The notes: generated by a model not told the origin, from the sequence alone. 42,550 nt of DNA from Betaproteobacteria bacterium CG2_30_68_42 (GCA_001872285.1 MNXU01000025.1:1-42550), one strand, 5' to 3'. Counted from the first letter of the stretch, positions 17,971 through 28,054 are shown. Program-made: numbers and translations.

Positions 17971-19146
17971 ATGGAATTCGAGCTCTGGTGGCTCATCGCG
18001 CTGCCCCTGTTCTTCGCCTTTGGGTGGGTCGCCGCGCGCATCGACATCCGGCATCTCGTGCGCGAATCGCGCTCACTGCCGCGCTCCTATTTCCAGGGCC
18101 TGAATTTCCTGCTCAACGAGCAGCAGGACCGTGCCATCGAGGCGTTCATCGAAGCCGTCAAGGTCGATCCGCAGACCATCGAGCTGCACTTCGCGCTTGG
18201 CAGCCTGTTCAGGCGGCGGGGCGAGTTCGATCGCGCCATCCGCATGCACCGCAACGTCATCGAGCGAGAAGGCCTGGCGGAAGCGGAACGACTCAATGCA
18301 CTGTCCGAGCTCGGACAGGACTACCTCAAGGCGGGGCTGCTGGATCGCGCGGAGGAGGCCTTCCTCAAGCTCCGGAAAACCGCCCTCGGCGAGACCGCGC
18401 AGAAATTCCTGCTCGAAGTCTACGAACAGGAGAAGGACTGGACGCGGGCGATCGAGATCGCACAGGCGCTCCCGGATTCGGCCGGGCATCTGCGCCAGAG
18501 CGAAGTCGCCAACTTCCATTGCGAAATCGCCTCGCACGAGATGACTCACTCGCATCCGGACGAGGCGCGGCGCCATCTGGAGGCGGCGCTCGCGATCCAT
18601 CGCAATTGCGCGCGCGCCAACATTCTGCTCGGCGATCTGGAAGCCGCTGCGGGCAATCCGGAAGCGGCCATCGAGGCGTGGAAGGCGATCGAGCACCAGA
18701 ACGCGGCTTATCTCTCGCTGGTCGCGCAGCGCCTGATGGACGCGCACCACAGGCTCGGTCGCGCCGAACAGGGCTTGCAGCTCTTGCGCGGTTACCTGGA
18801 AGAACACCCCTCGGTCGACCTGCTCGATGCGGTGTTCCGCTCGGAGCTGGATGCGAACGGTCCCCAGGCCGCCTACGTGCTGGTGCGTGACGAACTGAGC
18901 CGCAACCCCACGCTGCTTGCCCTGGAACGGCTGCTCGAGGCGCAGTTGCTGGTCGCGCCGCCGGAAGGCCGGTCCGATCTCGATCTCGTCCGCAACCTGA
19001 TCCACACCCACACCCGCAGGGTCGCCCGTTACCGCTGCTCCGAGTGCGGATTCAAGGCGCGGCAGTTCCAGTGGCGCTGCCCGGCCTGCGGCGGATGGGA
19101 GACCTACCCCCCTCGGCGCACCGAGGAGTTCGATCTCGCGCCCTGA
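17971..19146 (+). CDS. lapB: LPS assembly protein B (TPR protein with rubredoxin-like zinc domain)
   Basis: A 391-residue protein with an N-terminal membrane anchor ([19 protein letters not shown]), a long series of TPR helices (about 45-330) and a C-terminal rubredoxin-like zinc knuckle with CSECGF and CPACGGW (about 352-375). In E. coli it is an essential adaptor that feeds LpxC to FtsH and is held in check by YejM/PbgA. It is immediately followed by sugar-nucleotide and heptose genes (ugd, hldA, hldD), so LPS control and LPS precursor supply are co-located. Confidence 0.96.
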   Translation: MEFELWWLIALPLFFAFGWVAARIDIRHLVRESRSLPRSYFQGLNFLLNEQQDRAIEAFIEAVKVDPQTIELHFALGSLFRRRGEFDRAIRMHRNVIEREGLAEAERLNALSELGQDYLKAGLLDRAEEAFLKLRKTALGETAQKFLLEVYEQEKDWTRAIEIAQALPDSAGHLRQSEVANFHCEIASHEMTHSHPDEARRHLEAALAIHRNCARANILLGDLEAAAGNPEAAIEAWKAIEHQNAAYLSLVAQRLMDAHHRLGRAEQGLQLLRGYLEEHPSVDLLDAVFRSELDANGPQAAYVLVRDELSRNPTLLALERLLEAQLLVAPPEGRSDLDLVRNLIHTHTRRVARYRCSECGFKARQFQWRCPACGGWETYPPRRTEEFDLAP

Positions 19147-19199
19147 AGCGACGACGATCCCGTCCCGCACGCCTTTTCGATCACCGGAGATCCATCGAG

Positions 19200-20522
19200 A
19201 TGAAAATCACCGTTTTCGGCACCGGCTACGTCGGCCTGGTCAGCGGCGCCTGCCTCGCGGAGGTGGGCAACGACGTGCTGTGCATCGACGTCGATGCCGC
19301 CAAGATCGAACGGCTGCGCGCCGGTGAAATCCCGATTCATGAAACGGGCCTGGAAGCGGTCGTGGCGCGCAACGTCGCCGCCGGCCGGCTGCACTTCGAT
19401 ACCGACGCGGCCACCGGGGTCGCGTACGGAACGATGCAGTTCATCGCTGTCGGAACGCCGCCCAACGAGGACGGCTCGGCAGATCTCCAGCATGTCCTCG
19501 ATGTCGCCCGCAGCATCGGCCGGCACCTGGACGGATACCGCATCGTGGTCGACAAGTCGACCGTGCCGGTCGGCACCGCGGAAAGGGTGCGCGCGGCGAT
19601 CGCGGCCGTGCTCGCCGAACGCGGCCTGCGCACGGAATTCTCGGTCGTCTCCAACCCGGAGTTCCTCAAGGAGGGCGCCGCGGTCGAGGACTTCCTCAAG
19701 CCGGACCGCATCATCGTGGGCGCGGACGATGCGCGTGCGATCGCGGCGATGCGCAGCCTCTATTCCCCTTTCCAGCGCAATCACGAGCGGCTGCTGGTGA
19801 TGGACGTGCGCTCGGCGGAGCTCACCAAGTATGCGGCGAACGCCATGCTCGCCACCCGCATCTCGTTCATGAACGAGCTCGCCAACCTGGCCGGGCGGCT
19901 GGGCGCGGACATCGAACTGGTGCGCCAGGGCATGGGTTCCGACCCGCGCATCGGCTACCACTTCCTGTATGCCGGATGCGGTTACGGCGGTTCCTGCTTT
20001 CCCAAGGACGTGAAGGCGCTGCTGAGCGCGGCGGCGGGCGCCGGCAGCCCGCTCGAGGTGCTCTCCGCTGTCGAGCGCGCGAACGAGACCCAGAAACATG
20101 TCCTCGCGCGCATGATCGCGGGCGAGCTGGGCGAGCGGCTCGATGGGCGTCGCATCGCGGTCTGGGGGCTCGCGTTCAAGCCGAACACCGACGACATGCG
20201 CGAGGCGCCCGCCCGCACCCTGATCCGCGAACTGCTCGAGCGCGGGGCGACGATCTGCGCCTACGATCCGGTGGCGATGAACGAAGCGCGGCGTATCTTC
20301 GGCGACGAGCGGCGCATCGCCTATGCCGATTCCCCGCTTGCCGCGCTCGACGGGGCGGACGCGCTCGCCGTCGTGACCGAGTGGAAGGAATTCCGCAGCC
20401 CGGATTGCGACGAGCTGCTGCGCCGACTCAAGTCGCCGATCGTCTTCGATGGCAGGAATCTCTACGAACCGCAGCGCATGCGCGAGCTGGGCATCCGCTA
20501 TTTCGGGATCGGACGCCAGTGA
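19200..20522 (+). CDS. ugd: UDP-glucose 6-dehydrogenase
   Basis: A 440-residue NAD-dependent enzyme oxidising UDP-glucose to UDP-glucuronate for surface polysaccharide or modified lipid A. It has an N-terminal Rossmann motif ([15 protein letters not shown], residues 7-21), the [14 protein letters not shown] motif, the catalytic C266 in [10 protein letters not shown], and the C-terminal nucleotide domain with [15 protein letters not shown]. The start is the ATG at 19200. Its stop overlaps the GTG start of hldA. The GDP-mannose dehydrogenase family is related, but the catalytic loop and length fit Ugd. Confidence 0.95.
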   Translation: MKITVFGTGYVGLVSGACLAEVGNDVLCIDVDAAKIERLRAGEIPIHETGLEAVVARNVAAGRLHFDTDAATGVAYGTMQFIAVGTPPNEDGSADLQHVLDVARSIGRHLDGYRIVVDKSTVPVGTAERVRAAIAAVLAERGLRTEFSVVSNPEFLKEGAAVEDFLKPDRIIVGADDARAIAAMRSLYSPFQRNHERLLVMDVRSAELTKYAANAMLATRISFMNELANLAGRLGADIELVRQGMGSDPRIGYHFLYAGCGYGGSCFPKDVKALLSAAAGAGSPLEVLSAVERANETQKHVLARMIAGELGERLDGRRIAVWGLAFKPNTDDMREAPARTLIRELLERGATICAYDPVAMNEARRIFGDERRIAYADSPLAALDGADALAVVTEWKEFRSPDCDELLRRLKSPIVFDGRNLYEPQRMRELGIRYFGIGRQ

Positions 20523-21460
20523 GCCCGCGCGAAGCCGTTCCCGACACGGGCCGGGCCAGCGTGCTGGTGGTCGGCGACGTGATGCTCGACCGCTACTGGT
20601 TCGGCGAAGTCGAGCGCATCTCGCCCGAAGCGCCGGTGCCGGTGGTCAAGGTCGAGCGCACCGAAGAACGCCTGGGCGGGGCGGCCAACGTCGCGCGCAA
20701 CATCGCGGCGCTGGGCGCCCGGATCGCGCTGCTTTCGGTGGTTGGAACCGACGAGGCGGGCCGCGCGATCGAGCGCCTGCTCGGCGAGGAGGGCATCGAG
20801 TCCAGCCTGCAGCGCGACCCCGATCTGGCGACCACGGTCAAGCTGCGCGTGCTCGGACGCCAGCAGCAGTTGCTGCGCATCGACTTCGAGAACTGGCCGG
20901 CACACGAGGTGCTGCGGGCGAAGCTCGCCGAATTCGAGGCGATCATGCCCCGCCATGACGTGGTGGTCCTGTCGGATTACGGCAAGGGCGGGCTGGCGCA
21001 CATCGCGCGCATGATCCAGACGGCGCGCGCGCTCGGCAAGACCGTGCTGGTCGATCCGAAGGGCGACGACTACGCGCGCTACGCGGGCGCGACGCTGCTC
21101 ACGCCGAATCGCGCGGAACTTCGCGAAGTCGTCGGACGCTGGTCGAACGAGGCCGATCTCGCCGCACGCGCGCAGCGACTGCGCGAACGGCTGGGGGTCG
21201 ATGCCCTGCTGGTGACCCGCGCCGAGGAGGGCATGACGCTGTTTCGCGCGCAGGGCGTGGTGCACGAACCCACGCGCGCGCGCGAAGTCTATGACGTGAG
21301 CGGAGCGGGAGACACGGTGATCGCGACGCTGGCGGCGATGATGGCGGCGGGCGCGGACATCGTCTCCGCGATGCGGTTCGCGAACCGCGCCGCGGGGGTG
21401 GTGGTCGGGAAACTGGGTACCGCGGTCGCCCACCTGAGCGATCTGGAAACTGAGGATTGA
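20519..21460 (+). CDS. hldA: D-glycero-beta-D-manno-heptose-7-phosphate kinase (single-domain HldA/RfaE1)
   Basis: A 313-residue PfkB/ribokinase-type sugar kinase equal to the N-terminal half of E. coli HldE. It starts with the [25 protein letters not shown] motif characteristic of RfaE and ends with the GAGDTV anion hole, catalytic D265. The adenylyltransferase half is absent, so a separate HldC/RfaE2 gene must exist elsewhere. It makes heptose 1,7-bisphosphate for the LPS inner core. GTG start overlaps the ugd stop (GTGA); hldD follows after 4 bases. Confidence 0.94.
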   Translation: MSPREAVPDTGRASVLVVGDVMLDRYWFGEVERISPEAPVPVVKVERTEERLGGAANVARNIAALGARIALLSVVGTDEAGRAIERLLGEEGIESSLQRDPDLATTVKLRVLGRQQQLLRIDFENWPAHEVLRAKLAEFEAIMPRHDVVVLSDYGKGGLAHIARMIQTARALGKTVLVDPKGDDYARYAGATLLTPNRAELREVVGRWSNEADLAARAQRLRERLGVDALLVTRAEEGMTLFRAQGVVHEPTRAREVYDVSGAGDTVIATLAAMMAAGADIVSAMRFANRAAGVVVGKLGTAVAHLSDLETED

Positions 21461-21464
21461 AGCG

Positions 21465-22469
21465 ATGGCCCTCTATCACATCGTCACCGGAGCCGCCGGA
21501 TTCATCGGCTCCAACCTGGTCAAGCGGCTGAACGAGCGCGGGGTCACCCGCATCATCGCCGTCGACAACCTGACCCGCGCGCAGAAGTTCCGCAACCTCG
21601 TCGACTGCGAGATCGCCGACTACCTCGACAAGACGGAATTCCTCGAGCACCTGCGCGCCGGGAACTTCGACGGCGCGGTGGATGCCGTGCTGCACCAGGG
21701 CGCCTGTTCCGACACCATGGAACAGGACGGCCGCTACATGATGGAAAACAACTATCGCTATTCCCTGAGCCTGCTCGACTTCTGCCTCGAACAGGAAATC
21801 CCGCTGCTGTACGCCTCGTCCGCGTCCGTGTATGGCGGAGGCCGCGTGTTCCGAGAAGCGCGCGCGAACGAGTCGCCGCTCAATGTCTATGGCTACTCCA
21901 AGTTCCTCTTCGACCAGGTGGTGCGCAGGCGCCTCGCCGATGCCGGCTCGCCGGTGGCCGGCCTGCGCTATTTCAACGTCTACGGCCCGCGCGAGGCGCA
22001 CAAGGGCCGCATGGCCTCGGTCGCCTTCCATTTCTTCAACGAGTTCCGGTCCGAGAAACGGGTGAAGCTCTTCGAGGGATGCGACGGCTACGGCGACGGC
22101 GAGCAGCGGCGCGATTTCGTCTTCATCGACGATGTCATCGACATCAACCTGTTCCTGCTCGACCATCCCGAGGTCTCCGGCATCTTCAACATCGGAACCG
22201 GGCGTGCCCAGACCTTCAACGAGGTCGCGGTGGCCACCGTCAATGCCTGCCGTGCAATGCAGCAGCTCGGCGCGCTGAGCCTGGAGGAGATGCGCGTACA
22301 GGGGCTGATCGAGTACATCGCCTTTCCCGAGGCGCTGCGGGGCAAGTACCAGAGCCATACCGAGGCGGACATCTCGGCGCTGCGCGAAGCGGGTTACGCG
22401 GCCGCCTTCGCCGATGTCGCGACCGGAGTGTCGCGCTACGTTGCGTGGCTCGCGGCCGCCCGGGCCTGA
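21465..22469 (+). CDS. hldD: ADP-L-glycero-D-manno-heptose-6-epimerase
   Basis: A 334-residue short-chain dehydrogenase-like epimerase making the L,D-heptose nucleotide for the LPS core. The NADP-binding motif [13 protein letters not shown] is at residues 8-20, the catalytic pair is Y142/K146 in YGYSK, and [10 protein letters not shown] is a family signature. Four bases separate it from hldA. It completes a cluster with ugd and hldA behind the lapAB regulators. Confidence 0.97.
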   Translation: MALYHIVTGAAGFIGSNLVKRLNERGVTRIIAVDNLTRAQKFRNLVDCEIADYLDKTEFLEHLRAGNFDGAVDAVLHQGACSDTMEQDGRYMMENNYRYSLSLLDFCLEQEIPLLYASSASVYGGGRVFREARANESPLNVYGYSKFLFDQVVRRRLADAGSPVAGLRYFNVYGPREAHKGRMASVAFHFFNEFRSEKRVKLFEGCDGYGDGEQRRDFVFIDDVIDINLFLLDHPEVSGIFNIGTGRAQTFNEVAVATVNACRAMQQLGALSLEEMRVQGLIEYIAFPEALRGKYQSHTEADISALREAGYAAAFADVATGVSRYVAWLAAARA

Positions 22470-22515
22470 CAGGGTTATCATGCTTCGGGCAAGGCATCCG
22501 CGAGAGGTGGGGACG

Positions 22516-23406
22516 GTGGAGTGGAAGACGCTGGAGGATTTCGTCGGCAACACGCCGCTGGTGCGGCTCAAGCGGCTGCCGGGCGAGACGACCAACGTCG
22601 TGCTCGCGAAGCTCGAAGGCAACAATCCGGCCGGATCTGTGAAGGACCGTCCTGCGCTGTCGATGATCCGGAGTGCCGAAGCGCGGGGCGAGATCGCTCC
22701 GGGCAGCACCTTGATCGAGCCGACCAGCGGCAACACCGGCATCGCGCTCGCGATGGTCGCCGCGATGCGCGGCTACCGCATGATCCTGGTGATGCCCGAG
22801 CATCTCTCGATCGAGCGGCGCCAGACCATGCGCGCGTTCGGCGCCGAGATCGTGCTCACGCCGAAACAGGGCGGCATGGAAGCCGCGCGCGACGTGGCCG
22901 AGAAGATGCGCGACGAGGGCCGCGGCGTCATCCTCGACCAGTTCGCCAATCCCGACAATCCGGCTGCGCACTACGAAGGCACCGGACCCGAGATCTGGCG
23001 AGACACGGGCGGGCGCGTGACCCATTTCGTATCCAGCATGGGCACCACCGGAACGATCATGGGTGTGTCGCGCTTGCTCAAGGAGAAGAACCCGGCGATC
23101 CGCATCGTCGGCTGCCAGCCGGAGGAAGGCTCGCAGATTCCGGGCATCCGCAAGTGGTCCGAGGCCTATCTGCCCAGGATCTACGATCCCGCCCGGGTCG
23201 ACGAGCTGGAATCGGTGAGCCAGGCCGATGCCGAGGAAATGGCCCGCCGGCTCGCACGCGAGGAAGGCATTTTCGCCGGAATCTCCTCGGGAGGAGCAGT
23301 CGCGGTCGCGCTGCGGCTCTCGCGCAGGGTCGAGAACGCCGTCATCGTGACGATCGTGTGCGACCGCGGCGACCGCTATCTCTCGACCGGAATCTTCCCG
23401 GCATGA
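22516..23406 (+). CDS. cysM: Cysteine synthase B (O-acetylserine sulfhydrylase, CysM)
   Basis: A 296-residue fold-type II PLP enzyme. It opens with WKTLEDFVGNTPLVRL; the PLP lysine is K43 in NPAGSVKDRPA; the phosphate loop is EPTSGNTGIAL, and SSMGTTGTIMG plus CDRGDRYLSTG close the site. The short length, the RxxPA form of the lysine motif and the Arg-rich substrate loop fit CysM over CysK; CysM can also use thiosulfate. I chose GTG at 22516 because it matches the family N-terminus; an ATG at 22480 would add 12 residues. A TATCAT hexamer at 22476-22481 may be a -10 element, without a clear -35. The stop overlaps the next gene (ATGA). Confidence 0.94.
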   Translation: MEWKTLEDFVGNTPLVRLKRLPGETTNVVLAKLEGNNPAGSVKDRPALSMIRSAEARGEIAPGSTLIEPTSGNTGIALAMVAAMRGYRMILVMPEHLSIERRQTMRAFGAEIVLTPKQGGMEAARDVAEKMRDEGRGVILDQFANPDNPAAHYEGTGPEIWRDTGGRVTHFVSSMGTTGTIMGVSRLLKEKNPAIRIVGCQPEEGSQIPGIRKWSEAYLPRIYDPARVDELESVSQADAEEMARRLAREEGIFAGISSGGAVAVALRLSRRVENAVIVTIVCDRGDRYLSTGIFPA

Positions 23407-23855
23407 CCCGACGGAGCAAGGCGATGGGAGCGCTGCGGTCGGTGGCCGCGGCAGGCGCCATGGCGCTCGCCGCGGCTTCGGGGATGGACCCGGCCGCGGC
23501 CCAGCTCAATCTCGACGTCAATTCGCCGCCCGCCGTGGTGCTCAGGCACAACATGGCCCAGCGGCACAAGTACCTTCTTCCGTACTACGCCTCGGGCGCC
23601 ATCGGTGTGGCGCGCGACGGCAGCGTGCAGGTGCGCGAGCCGGAGCGCATTCCGCCGCGCGGCCGGCTTCCGCTCGCCAACGATCTTGCGAAGGAGAACG
23701 AAGCGCGGGCGCAGCTCGCGCAGGAGGTCGCGCGCGCAGCCGGCGCGCCCGCGCGGGCGGACGAGGTGCGCGCGCTGCTGGCCGCGCGGTTCCTCGCACA
23801 GGCGCAGCCGGGCTGGTGGGTGCAGGACCAACAGGGGCGCTGGGTACGCAAGTGA
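23403..23855 (+). CDS. DUF1318/YdbL-family periplasmic protein
   Basis: A 150-residue protein with a signal peptide (basic start, Ala-rich core, cleavage near AAAQ, about residue 34). The C-terminal third (LLAARFLAQAQPGWWVQDQQGRWVRK) matches the end of E. coli YdbL, the DUF1318 signature. The mature N-terminal region is Arg- and Ala-rich and predicted helical. The family has no settled biochemical role; YdbL in E. coli is next to AsmA-like YdbH. Here it is between cysM and an exonuclease gene and overlaps both stops/starts (ATGA, TGATG). Confidence 0.75.
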   Translation: MTRRSKAMGALRSVAAAGAMALAAASGMDPAAAQLNLDVNSPPAVVLRHNMAQRHKYLLPYYASGAIGVARDGSVQVREPERIPPRGRLPLANDLAKENEARAQLAQEVARAAGAPARADEVRALLAARFLAQAQPGWWVQDQQGRWVRK

Positions 23856-24625
23856 TGCCCGTGCTCGCGTTCGACATCGAAACCGTCCCCGACGTCGCTG
23901 GCGCGCGCGCCCTCTACGGGCTGGAGGCCTCGCTCGCCGACGAGGAGGTCGCGGAGTTCCTGTTCCAGCGCCGGCGCGCATCGAGCGGCAACGACTTCCT
24001 TCCGCTGCACCTGCAGCGCGTGGTCGTCATCTCGTGCGTGCTACGCGAGGACCGCGGGCTGCGCATCTGGTCGCTCGCGGAGCCGGAGTCGGGGGAAGGC
24101 GAGATCATCCAACGCTTCTTCGACGGCGTCGAGAAGTACACGCCCCAGCTCGTTTCCTGGAACGGCGGAGGATTCGATCTCCCGGTGCTGCACTACCGCG
24201 GTCTCGTCCACGGCGTGCGTGCACCGCGCTACTGGGAACTGGGCGACGAGGACCGCGAGTTCCGCTTCAACAACTACATCAACCGCTATCACACGCGCCA
24301 CCTCGACCTGATGGATCTGCTCGCGCTCTATCAGCCGCGTGCCAACGCTCCGCTCGACGAACTCGCCAAACTGATGCGCCTGCCGGGGAAGCTGGGGATG
24401 GACGGCTCGGCGGTCTGGCCGGCCTACCGGCGCGGCGAGATCGGCGCGATCCGCGATTACTGCGAGACCGATGCCCTGAACACCTACCTGGTCTATCTTC
24501 GCTTCCAGCTCATGCGCGGGATCGCATCGCCGGCGGCCACCGAGGCCGAATTCGCCGCGGTGCGCAGCCATCTCTCCGCAATCGATCGGCCGCACTGGCG
24601 CGAGTTCCTCGCCGCATGGGGCTGA
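23855..24625 (+). CDS. Predicted 3'-5' exonuclease, PolB-like (DNA_pol_B_exo2)
   Basis: A 256-residue protein with the DEDD exonuclease pattern of the PolB proofreading fold: FDIET at residues 6-10 (Exo I), LVSWNGGGFDLPVL near 100-113 (Exo II) and YCETDALNTY near 205-214 (Exo III). No polymerase or helicase domain is present. Stand-alone members of this family are common and uncharacterised. The ATG at 23855 overlaps the upstream stop as TGATG. It ends the long co-directional block before tRNA-Val. Confidence 0.85.
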   Translation: MPVLAFDIETVPDVAGARALYGLEASLADEEVAEFLFQRRRASSGNDFLPLHLQRVVVISCVLREDRGLRIWSLAEPESGEGEIIQRFFDGVEKYTPQLVSWNGGGFDLPVLHYRGLVHGVRAPRYWELGDEDREFRFNNYINRYHTRHLDLMDLLALYQPRANAPLDELAKLMRLPGKLGMDGSAVWPAYRRGEIGAIRDYCETDALNTYLVYLRFQLMRGIASPAATEAEFAAVRSHLSAIDRPHWREFLAAWG

Positions 24626-24636
24626 GCCGCTTCACG

Positions 24637-24666
24637 TTGCGCGTGCGCTCGCTCGTGCGATAGAAT
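24637..24666 (+). promoter_or_regulatory. Predicted promoter of tRNA-Val
   Basis: TTGCGC (24637-24642) and TAGAAT (24661-24666) are 18 bp apart; the start site would be near 24673, a few bases before the tRNA. Confidence 0.6.
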
Positions 24667-24678
24667 GCGCCCCGCAAC

Positions 24679-24755
24679 AGGCGCGTAGCTCAGCTGGTTA
24701 GAGCACCACCTTGACATGGTGGGGGTCGTTGGTTCGAGTCCAATCGCGCCTACCA
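24679..24755 (+). tRNA. tRNA-Val, anticodon GAC
   Basis: The acceptor stem AGGCGCG pairs with CGCGCCT, and the gene ends with encoded ACCA. The anticodon stem CCACC/GGTGG encloses the loop TTGACAT, giving anticodon GAC. The T-arm carries GGTTCGAGTCC. All four arms fold as expected. Confidence 0.97.
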
Positions 24756-24810
24756 GATCAAGGCGGTTCCACGCCGGAGCCGCTTGCAGCGGACACGGGA
24801 GTCAGGAGAC

Positions 24811-24847
24811 GGAAGCGCTGCCGTTCTTCTGGCTCTTCGCTTTTTTC
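24811..24847 (+). terminator. Hairpin with U-tract in the thrS leader (terminator or attenuator)
   Basis: AAGCG (24813-24817) pairs with CGCTT (24838-24842), with an inner GCC/GGC stem, and six T (24841-24846) overlap and follow the right arm. It is 12 bases before the thrS ATG. It could end the tRNA-Val transcript or attenuate the thrS-pheT transcript. An additional hairpin, GCGGTTCC/GGAGCCGC (24763-24783), directly follows the tRNA. Confidence 0.5.
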
Positions 24848-24858
24848 GGGGTACGGAA

Positions 24859-26778
24859 ATGCCGGTCATCACCCTTCCGGATGGGACGAAAAAGGAATTT
24901 GCATCGCCGGTGACGGTGGCCGAAGCGGCCGCCTCGATCGGCGCCGGGCTCGCGCGCGCCGCCCTCGCCGGCAGGCTCGACGGGAAACTCGTCGACACCT
25001 CGTGCCGCATCGAAGCCGACGCCGCGCTCGCGATCGTCACCGAGCGGGATCCCGAGGGCGTGGCGGTCCTGCGCCATTCCACCGCTCACCTGCTGGCCCA
25101 TGCGGTGAAGGAGCTGTTTCCCGATGCACAGGTGACGATCGGCCCGGTGATCGAGAACGGCTTCTATTACGATTTTTCCTGTTCGCGGGCCTTTACGCCG
25201 GAAGACCTCGCACGCATCGAGGCCCGCATGCACGAGCTGGCGAAGAAGGACTTCCCGGTGACTCGCGAGGTGTGGGAGCGGGCGCGCGCGATCGCGTTCT
25301 TCCGGTCGATCGGCGAGCGCTACAAGGCCGAGCTGATCGAGGCCATCCCGGAAGGCCAGGAGATCTCCCTGTACCGGCAGGGCGAGTTCATCGACCTGTG
25401 CCGCGGCCCCCACGTGCCCTCGACGGGCAGGCTGCGCGTGTTCAAGCTCATGAAGGTGGCCGGCGCGTACTGGAGGGGCGATTCGCGCAACGAGATGCTC
25501 CAGCGCATCTACGGGACGGCCTGGGCGAGGAAGGACGATCTCGACGCCCACCTGCATCGGCTCGAGGAGGCGGAGAAGCGCGACCACCGCAAGCTCGGGC
25601 GGAGCCTGGACCTGTTCCATCTCCAGGACGAGGCGCCCGGCATGGTCTTCTGGCATCCGCATGGCTGGACGGTCTGGCAGCAGATCGAACAGTACATGCG
25701 GCGCGTGCTCTCCGCGCATGGCTATCTCGAGGTGCGCACGCCGCAGGTCATGGACCGGCTGCTCTGGGAGCGCTCGGGGCACTGGGAGAACTATGCCGAG
25801 CACATGTTCACGACCGCCTCCGAGAATCGTGACTACGCGGTCAAGCCGATGAACTGTCCCGGCCATGTCCAGATCTTCAACCAGGGCGTCAGGAGCTACC
25901 GCGACCTTCCGCTGCGCCTGGCGGAATTCGGTTCCTGCCACCGCAACGAACCCTCGGGTGCGCTGCACGGCCTGATGCGGGTGCGTGGCTTCGTCCAGGA
26001 CGACGCGCATATCTTCTGCACCGAAGCGCAGGTGCTCGGGGAGTCGCTGGCATTCATCGACCTCTTGCGCGAGGTGTATGCCGATTTCGGATTCAGCGAT
26101 CTGCTGGTGAAGCTCTCGACCCGGCCGGCGAAGCGGATCGGCTCCGACGCGGTCTGGGACCGGGCCGAGGCCGCGCTCGCCGAGGCACTCGATGCGAAGC
26201 GGCTCGGATACGAAGTGCAGGCCGGGGAGGGTGCGTTCTACGGGCCGAAGATCGAATTTTCGCTCAGGGATTGCCTGAACCGGGTGTGGCAATGCGGGAC
26301 CCTGCAGATCGACTTCTCGCTGCCGCAGCGCCTGGGCGCCGAATACGTGGGCGAGGACAACGCGCGCCACACGCCGGTCATGCTGCACCGGGCGGTGCTC
26401 GGTTCGCTCGAGCGCTTCATCGGCATCCTCATCGAGCATCATGCCGGCGCGTTTCCGCTCTGGCTCGCGCCGGTGCAGGCGGCGGTGCTCAACATCTCCG
26501 CGCTCCAGGCCGGATACGCCGCGAGTGTTGCGGAAAGGCTGCGCGGCGAGGGGCTGCGCGCAGTTGCCGATTTGCGCAACGAGAAGATCACTTATAAAAT
26601 ACGCGAACACAGCGTCATGAAGCTGCCTTACCTGATCGTCGTCGGCGAAAAGGAGAAGGCAGCCGCAACGGTGGCCGTGCGGGCAAGGGGAGGCCGGGAT
26701 CTCGGCCAGATGTCCATCGACGCGTTGGTCGCGCATCTGAAGCAGGAGCGCGACACGCGGGCCGAAACGGCTCGGTGA
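24859..26778 (+). CDS. thrS: Threonyl-tRNA synthetase
   Basis: A 639-residue class II synthetase with the full E. coli layout: TGS domain (1-60), editing N2 domain with [12 protein letters not shown] (about 74-85), catalytic core (about 245-535) and anticodon-binding C-terminal domain (about 540-639). The catalytic zinc ligand is C333 in MNCPGH, with His ligands in QDDAH and in TPVMLHRA. Motif 2 is [25 protein letters not shown] at 24859 is chosen since the TGS domain starts there. Its stop is 24 bases before the proposed infC start. Confidence 0.98.
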   Translation: MPVITLPDGTKKEFASPVTVAEAAASIGAGLARAALAGRLDGKLVDTSCRIEADAALAIVTERDPEGVAVLRHSTAHLLAHAVKELFPDAQVTIGPVIENGFYYDFSCSRAFTPEDLARIEARMHELAKKDFPVTREVWERARAIAFFRSIGERYKAELIEAIPEGQEISLYRQGEFIDLCRGPHVPSTGRLRVFKLMKVAGAYWRGDSRNEMLQRIYGTAWARKDDLDAHLHRLEEAEKRDHRKLGRSLDLFHLQDEAPGMVFWHPHGWTVWQQIEQYMRRVLSAHGYLEVRTPQVMDRLLWERSGHWENYAEHMFTTASENRDYAVKPMNCPGHVQIFNQGVRSYRDLPLRLAEFGSCHRNEPSGALHGLMRVRGFVQDDAHIFCTEAQVLGESLAFIDLLREVYADFGFSDLLVKLSTRPAKRIGSDAVWDRAEAALAEALDAKRLGYEVQAGEGAFYGPKIEFSLRDCLNRVWQCGTLQIDFSLPQRLGAEYVGEDNARHTPVMLHRAVLGSLERFIGILIEHHAGAFPLWLAPVQAAVLNISALQAGYAASVAERLRGEGLRAVADLRNEKITYKIREHSVMKLPYLIVVGEKEKAAATVAVRARGGRDLGQMSIDALVAHLKQERDTRAETAR

Positions 26779-26801
26779 TTGTCAACTTTGGAGACCAAAC
26801 C

Positions 26802-27392
26802 ATAGCTCAGACCGGCAAGGCTCAGCGTCTCAATCAGGAAATCACCGCCCCCCAGGTTCGACTGATGGGCGAAGACGGGCAGCAGATCGGGATCGTTCCC
26901 TTGGAACACGCACTCGCGGCCGCGCAGGAATCCGGCGTGGATCTGGTGGAGATTGCGCCGCTCGCACAGCCGCCCGTGTGCCGGTTGATGGATTTCGGGA
27001 AGTTCAAGTATCACGAGGCCAAGAAGGCGCACGACGCGCGCTTGAAACAGAAACAGGTACAGGTCAAGGAGGTGAAGTTCCGCCCTGGAACGGACGAGGG
27101 CGATTACAAGATCAAGATGAGGAATCTGTTGCGGTTCCTGGGCGAAGGCGACAAGGCGAAGGTGACGCTGCGCTTCCGGGGCCGCGAGATGGCGCATCAG
27201 GATCTGGGGTTCAAGGTGCTGGAGCGAATCAAGGCGGAGCTGGAGCCCTATGCCACCGTGGAGCAGTTTCCGCGGATGGAGGGCCGCCAGCTCGTGATGG
27301 TGATGTCGCCGATCAAGAAGAAATCGGCAAAGGATGTCGGTCGATCCGCTGGATCGACCGAGACGGGCGCGAGCGCCGCCCGGACGGGCTGA
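26802..27392 (+). CDS. infC: Translation initiation factor IF-3 with non-standard start codon
   Basis: A 196-residue IF-3: N-terminal domain with [13 protein letters not shown] and [24 protein letters not shown], a lysine-rich linker, and C-terminal domain with [19 protein letters not shown] and [12 protein letters not shown]. It stops initiation on wrong codons and keeps subunits apart. No ATG, GTG or TTG has a suitable ribosome-binding site. A GGAG (26790-26793) with 8-base spacing points to the ATA at 26802, giving the usual N-terminus IAQ..., as in relatives that start at ATT. An ATT at 26778 or GTG at 26775 in the same frame are alternatives but lack a Shine-Dalgarno. The C-terminal tail is about 15-20 residues longer than in E. 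coli and encodes a hairpin. Confidence 0.93.
   Translation: MAQTGKAQRLNQEITAPQVRLMGEDGQQIGIVPLEHALAAAQESGVDLVEIAPLAQPPVCRLMDFGKFKYHEAKKAHDARLKQKQVQVKEVKFRPGTDEGDYKIKMRNLLRFLGEGDKAKVTLRFRGREMAHQDLGFKVLERIKAELEPYATVEQFPRMEGRQLVMVMSPIKKKSAKDVGRSAGSTETGASAARTG
27337..27361 (+). promoter_or_regulatory. Perfect 11-bp hairpin in the infC 3' end, upstream of rpmI
   Basis: TCGGTCGATCC and GGATCGACCGA are perfect complements around the 3-base loop GCT, without a following U-tract. It lies in the codons of the extra IF-3 tail, about 120 bases before rpmI. In E. coli the L20 repressor site lies between infC and rpmI; this could be an equivalent or an RNA-processing site. Confidence 0.5.
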
Positions 27393-27484
27393 CGGCGGGC
27401 GCCGGTGGCCCGAAACAAGTGGTCAGGGGTGCAAAGCGTTCCGTGAGGAACCTCCCGGCGGCCACATCGAAGACGGAGTCTGAA

Positions 27485-27682
27485 ATGCCGAAGATGAAAA
27501 CCAAGCGTGGCGCCGCCAAGCGCTTCAAGATTCGCGCGGGCGGCGGGATCAAGCGTTCCCAGGCCTTCAAGCGCCATATCCTGACCAAGAGAACGACCAA
27601 GTCGAAGCGCCAGCTTCGCGGGATGACCAGTGTGCACCCCTCCGATGAGGCGGCAGTGCGCGCGATGCTGCCGTATGCCTGA
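27485..27682 (+). CDS. rpmI: 50S ribosomal protein L35
   Basis: A 65-residue basic protein beginning [20 protein letters not shown], the exact family start, and ending with the conserved [19 protein letters not shown]. Always found between infC and rplT. The upstream 92 bases have no other gene; rplT follows after 12 bases, so the two are surely co-transcribed and probably coregulated by L20. Confidence 0.98.
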   Translation: MPKMKTKRGAAKRFKIRAGGGIKRSQAFKRHILTKRTTKSKRQLRGMTSVHPSDEAAVRAMLPYA

Positions 27683-27694
27683 GGGAGAACCGGG

Positions 27695-28054
27695 ATGCCA
27701 CGAGTCAAGCGGGGTGTGACGGCGCACGCGCGCCACAAGAAGGTCCTCGAGCAGGCCAAGGGATTCCGCGGTCGCCGCAAGAACGTCTATCGCATCGCCA
27801 AGGAAGCAGTCATGAAGGCGGGGCAGTATGCGTATCGCGACCGCCGCCAGCGCAAGCGCCAGTTCCGCGCCCTCTGGGTGATCCGCATCAACGCCGCGGC
27901 GCGCGAACTGGGCGTGACCTACAGCAGCCTGATGAACGGCCTCAGGAAGGCTGCGATCGACATCGACCGCAAGGTGCTGGCCGATCTGGCGGTGTTCGAC
28001 AAGCCTGCTTTCTCGAAGATCGTGGATCAGGCGAAGGCGGCGCTCGCCGCCTAG
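27695..28054 (+). CDS. rplT: 50S ribosomal protein L20
   Basis: A 119-residue 23S rRNA-binding protein essential for early 50S assembly. It begins [18 protein letters not shown] and has the long basic N-terminal extension followed by the globular domain with [27 protein letters not shown]. In E. coli it also represses rpmI-rplT by binding its mRNA. Shine-Dalgarno GAGGGAG is well placed. Confidence 0.98.
   Translation: MPRVKRGVTAHARHKKVLEQAKGFRGRRKNVYRIAKEAVMKAGQYAYRDRRQRKRQFRALWVIRINAAARELGVTYSSLMNGLRKAAIDIDRKVLADLAVFDKPAFSKIVDQAKAALAA

Noticed and set aside
19044-20522. Longer N-terminus for UDP-glucose dehydrogenase
   Set aside because: The extra 52 residues overlap the zinc-domain codons of lapB in another frame; the Rossmann motif starts directly after the ATG at 19200.
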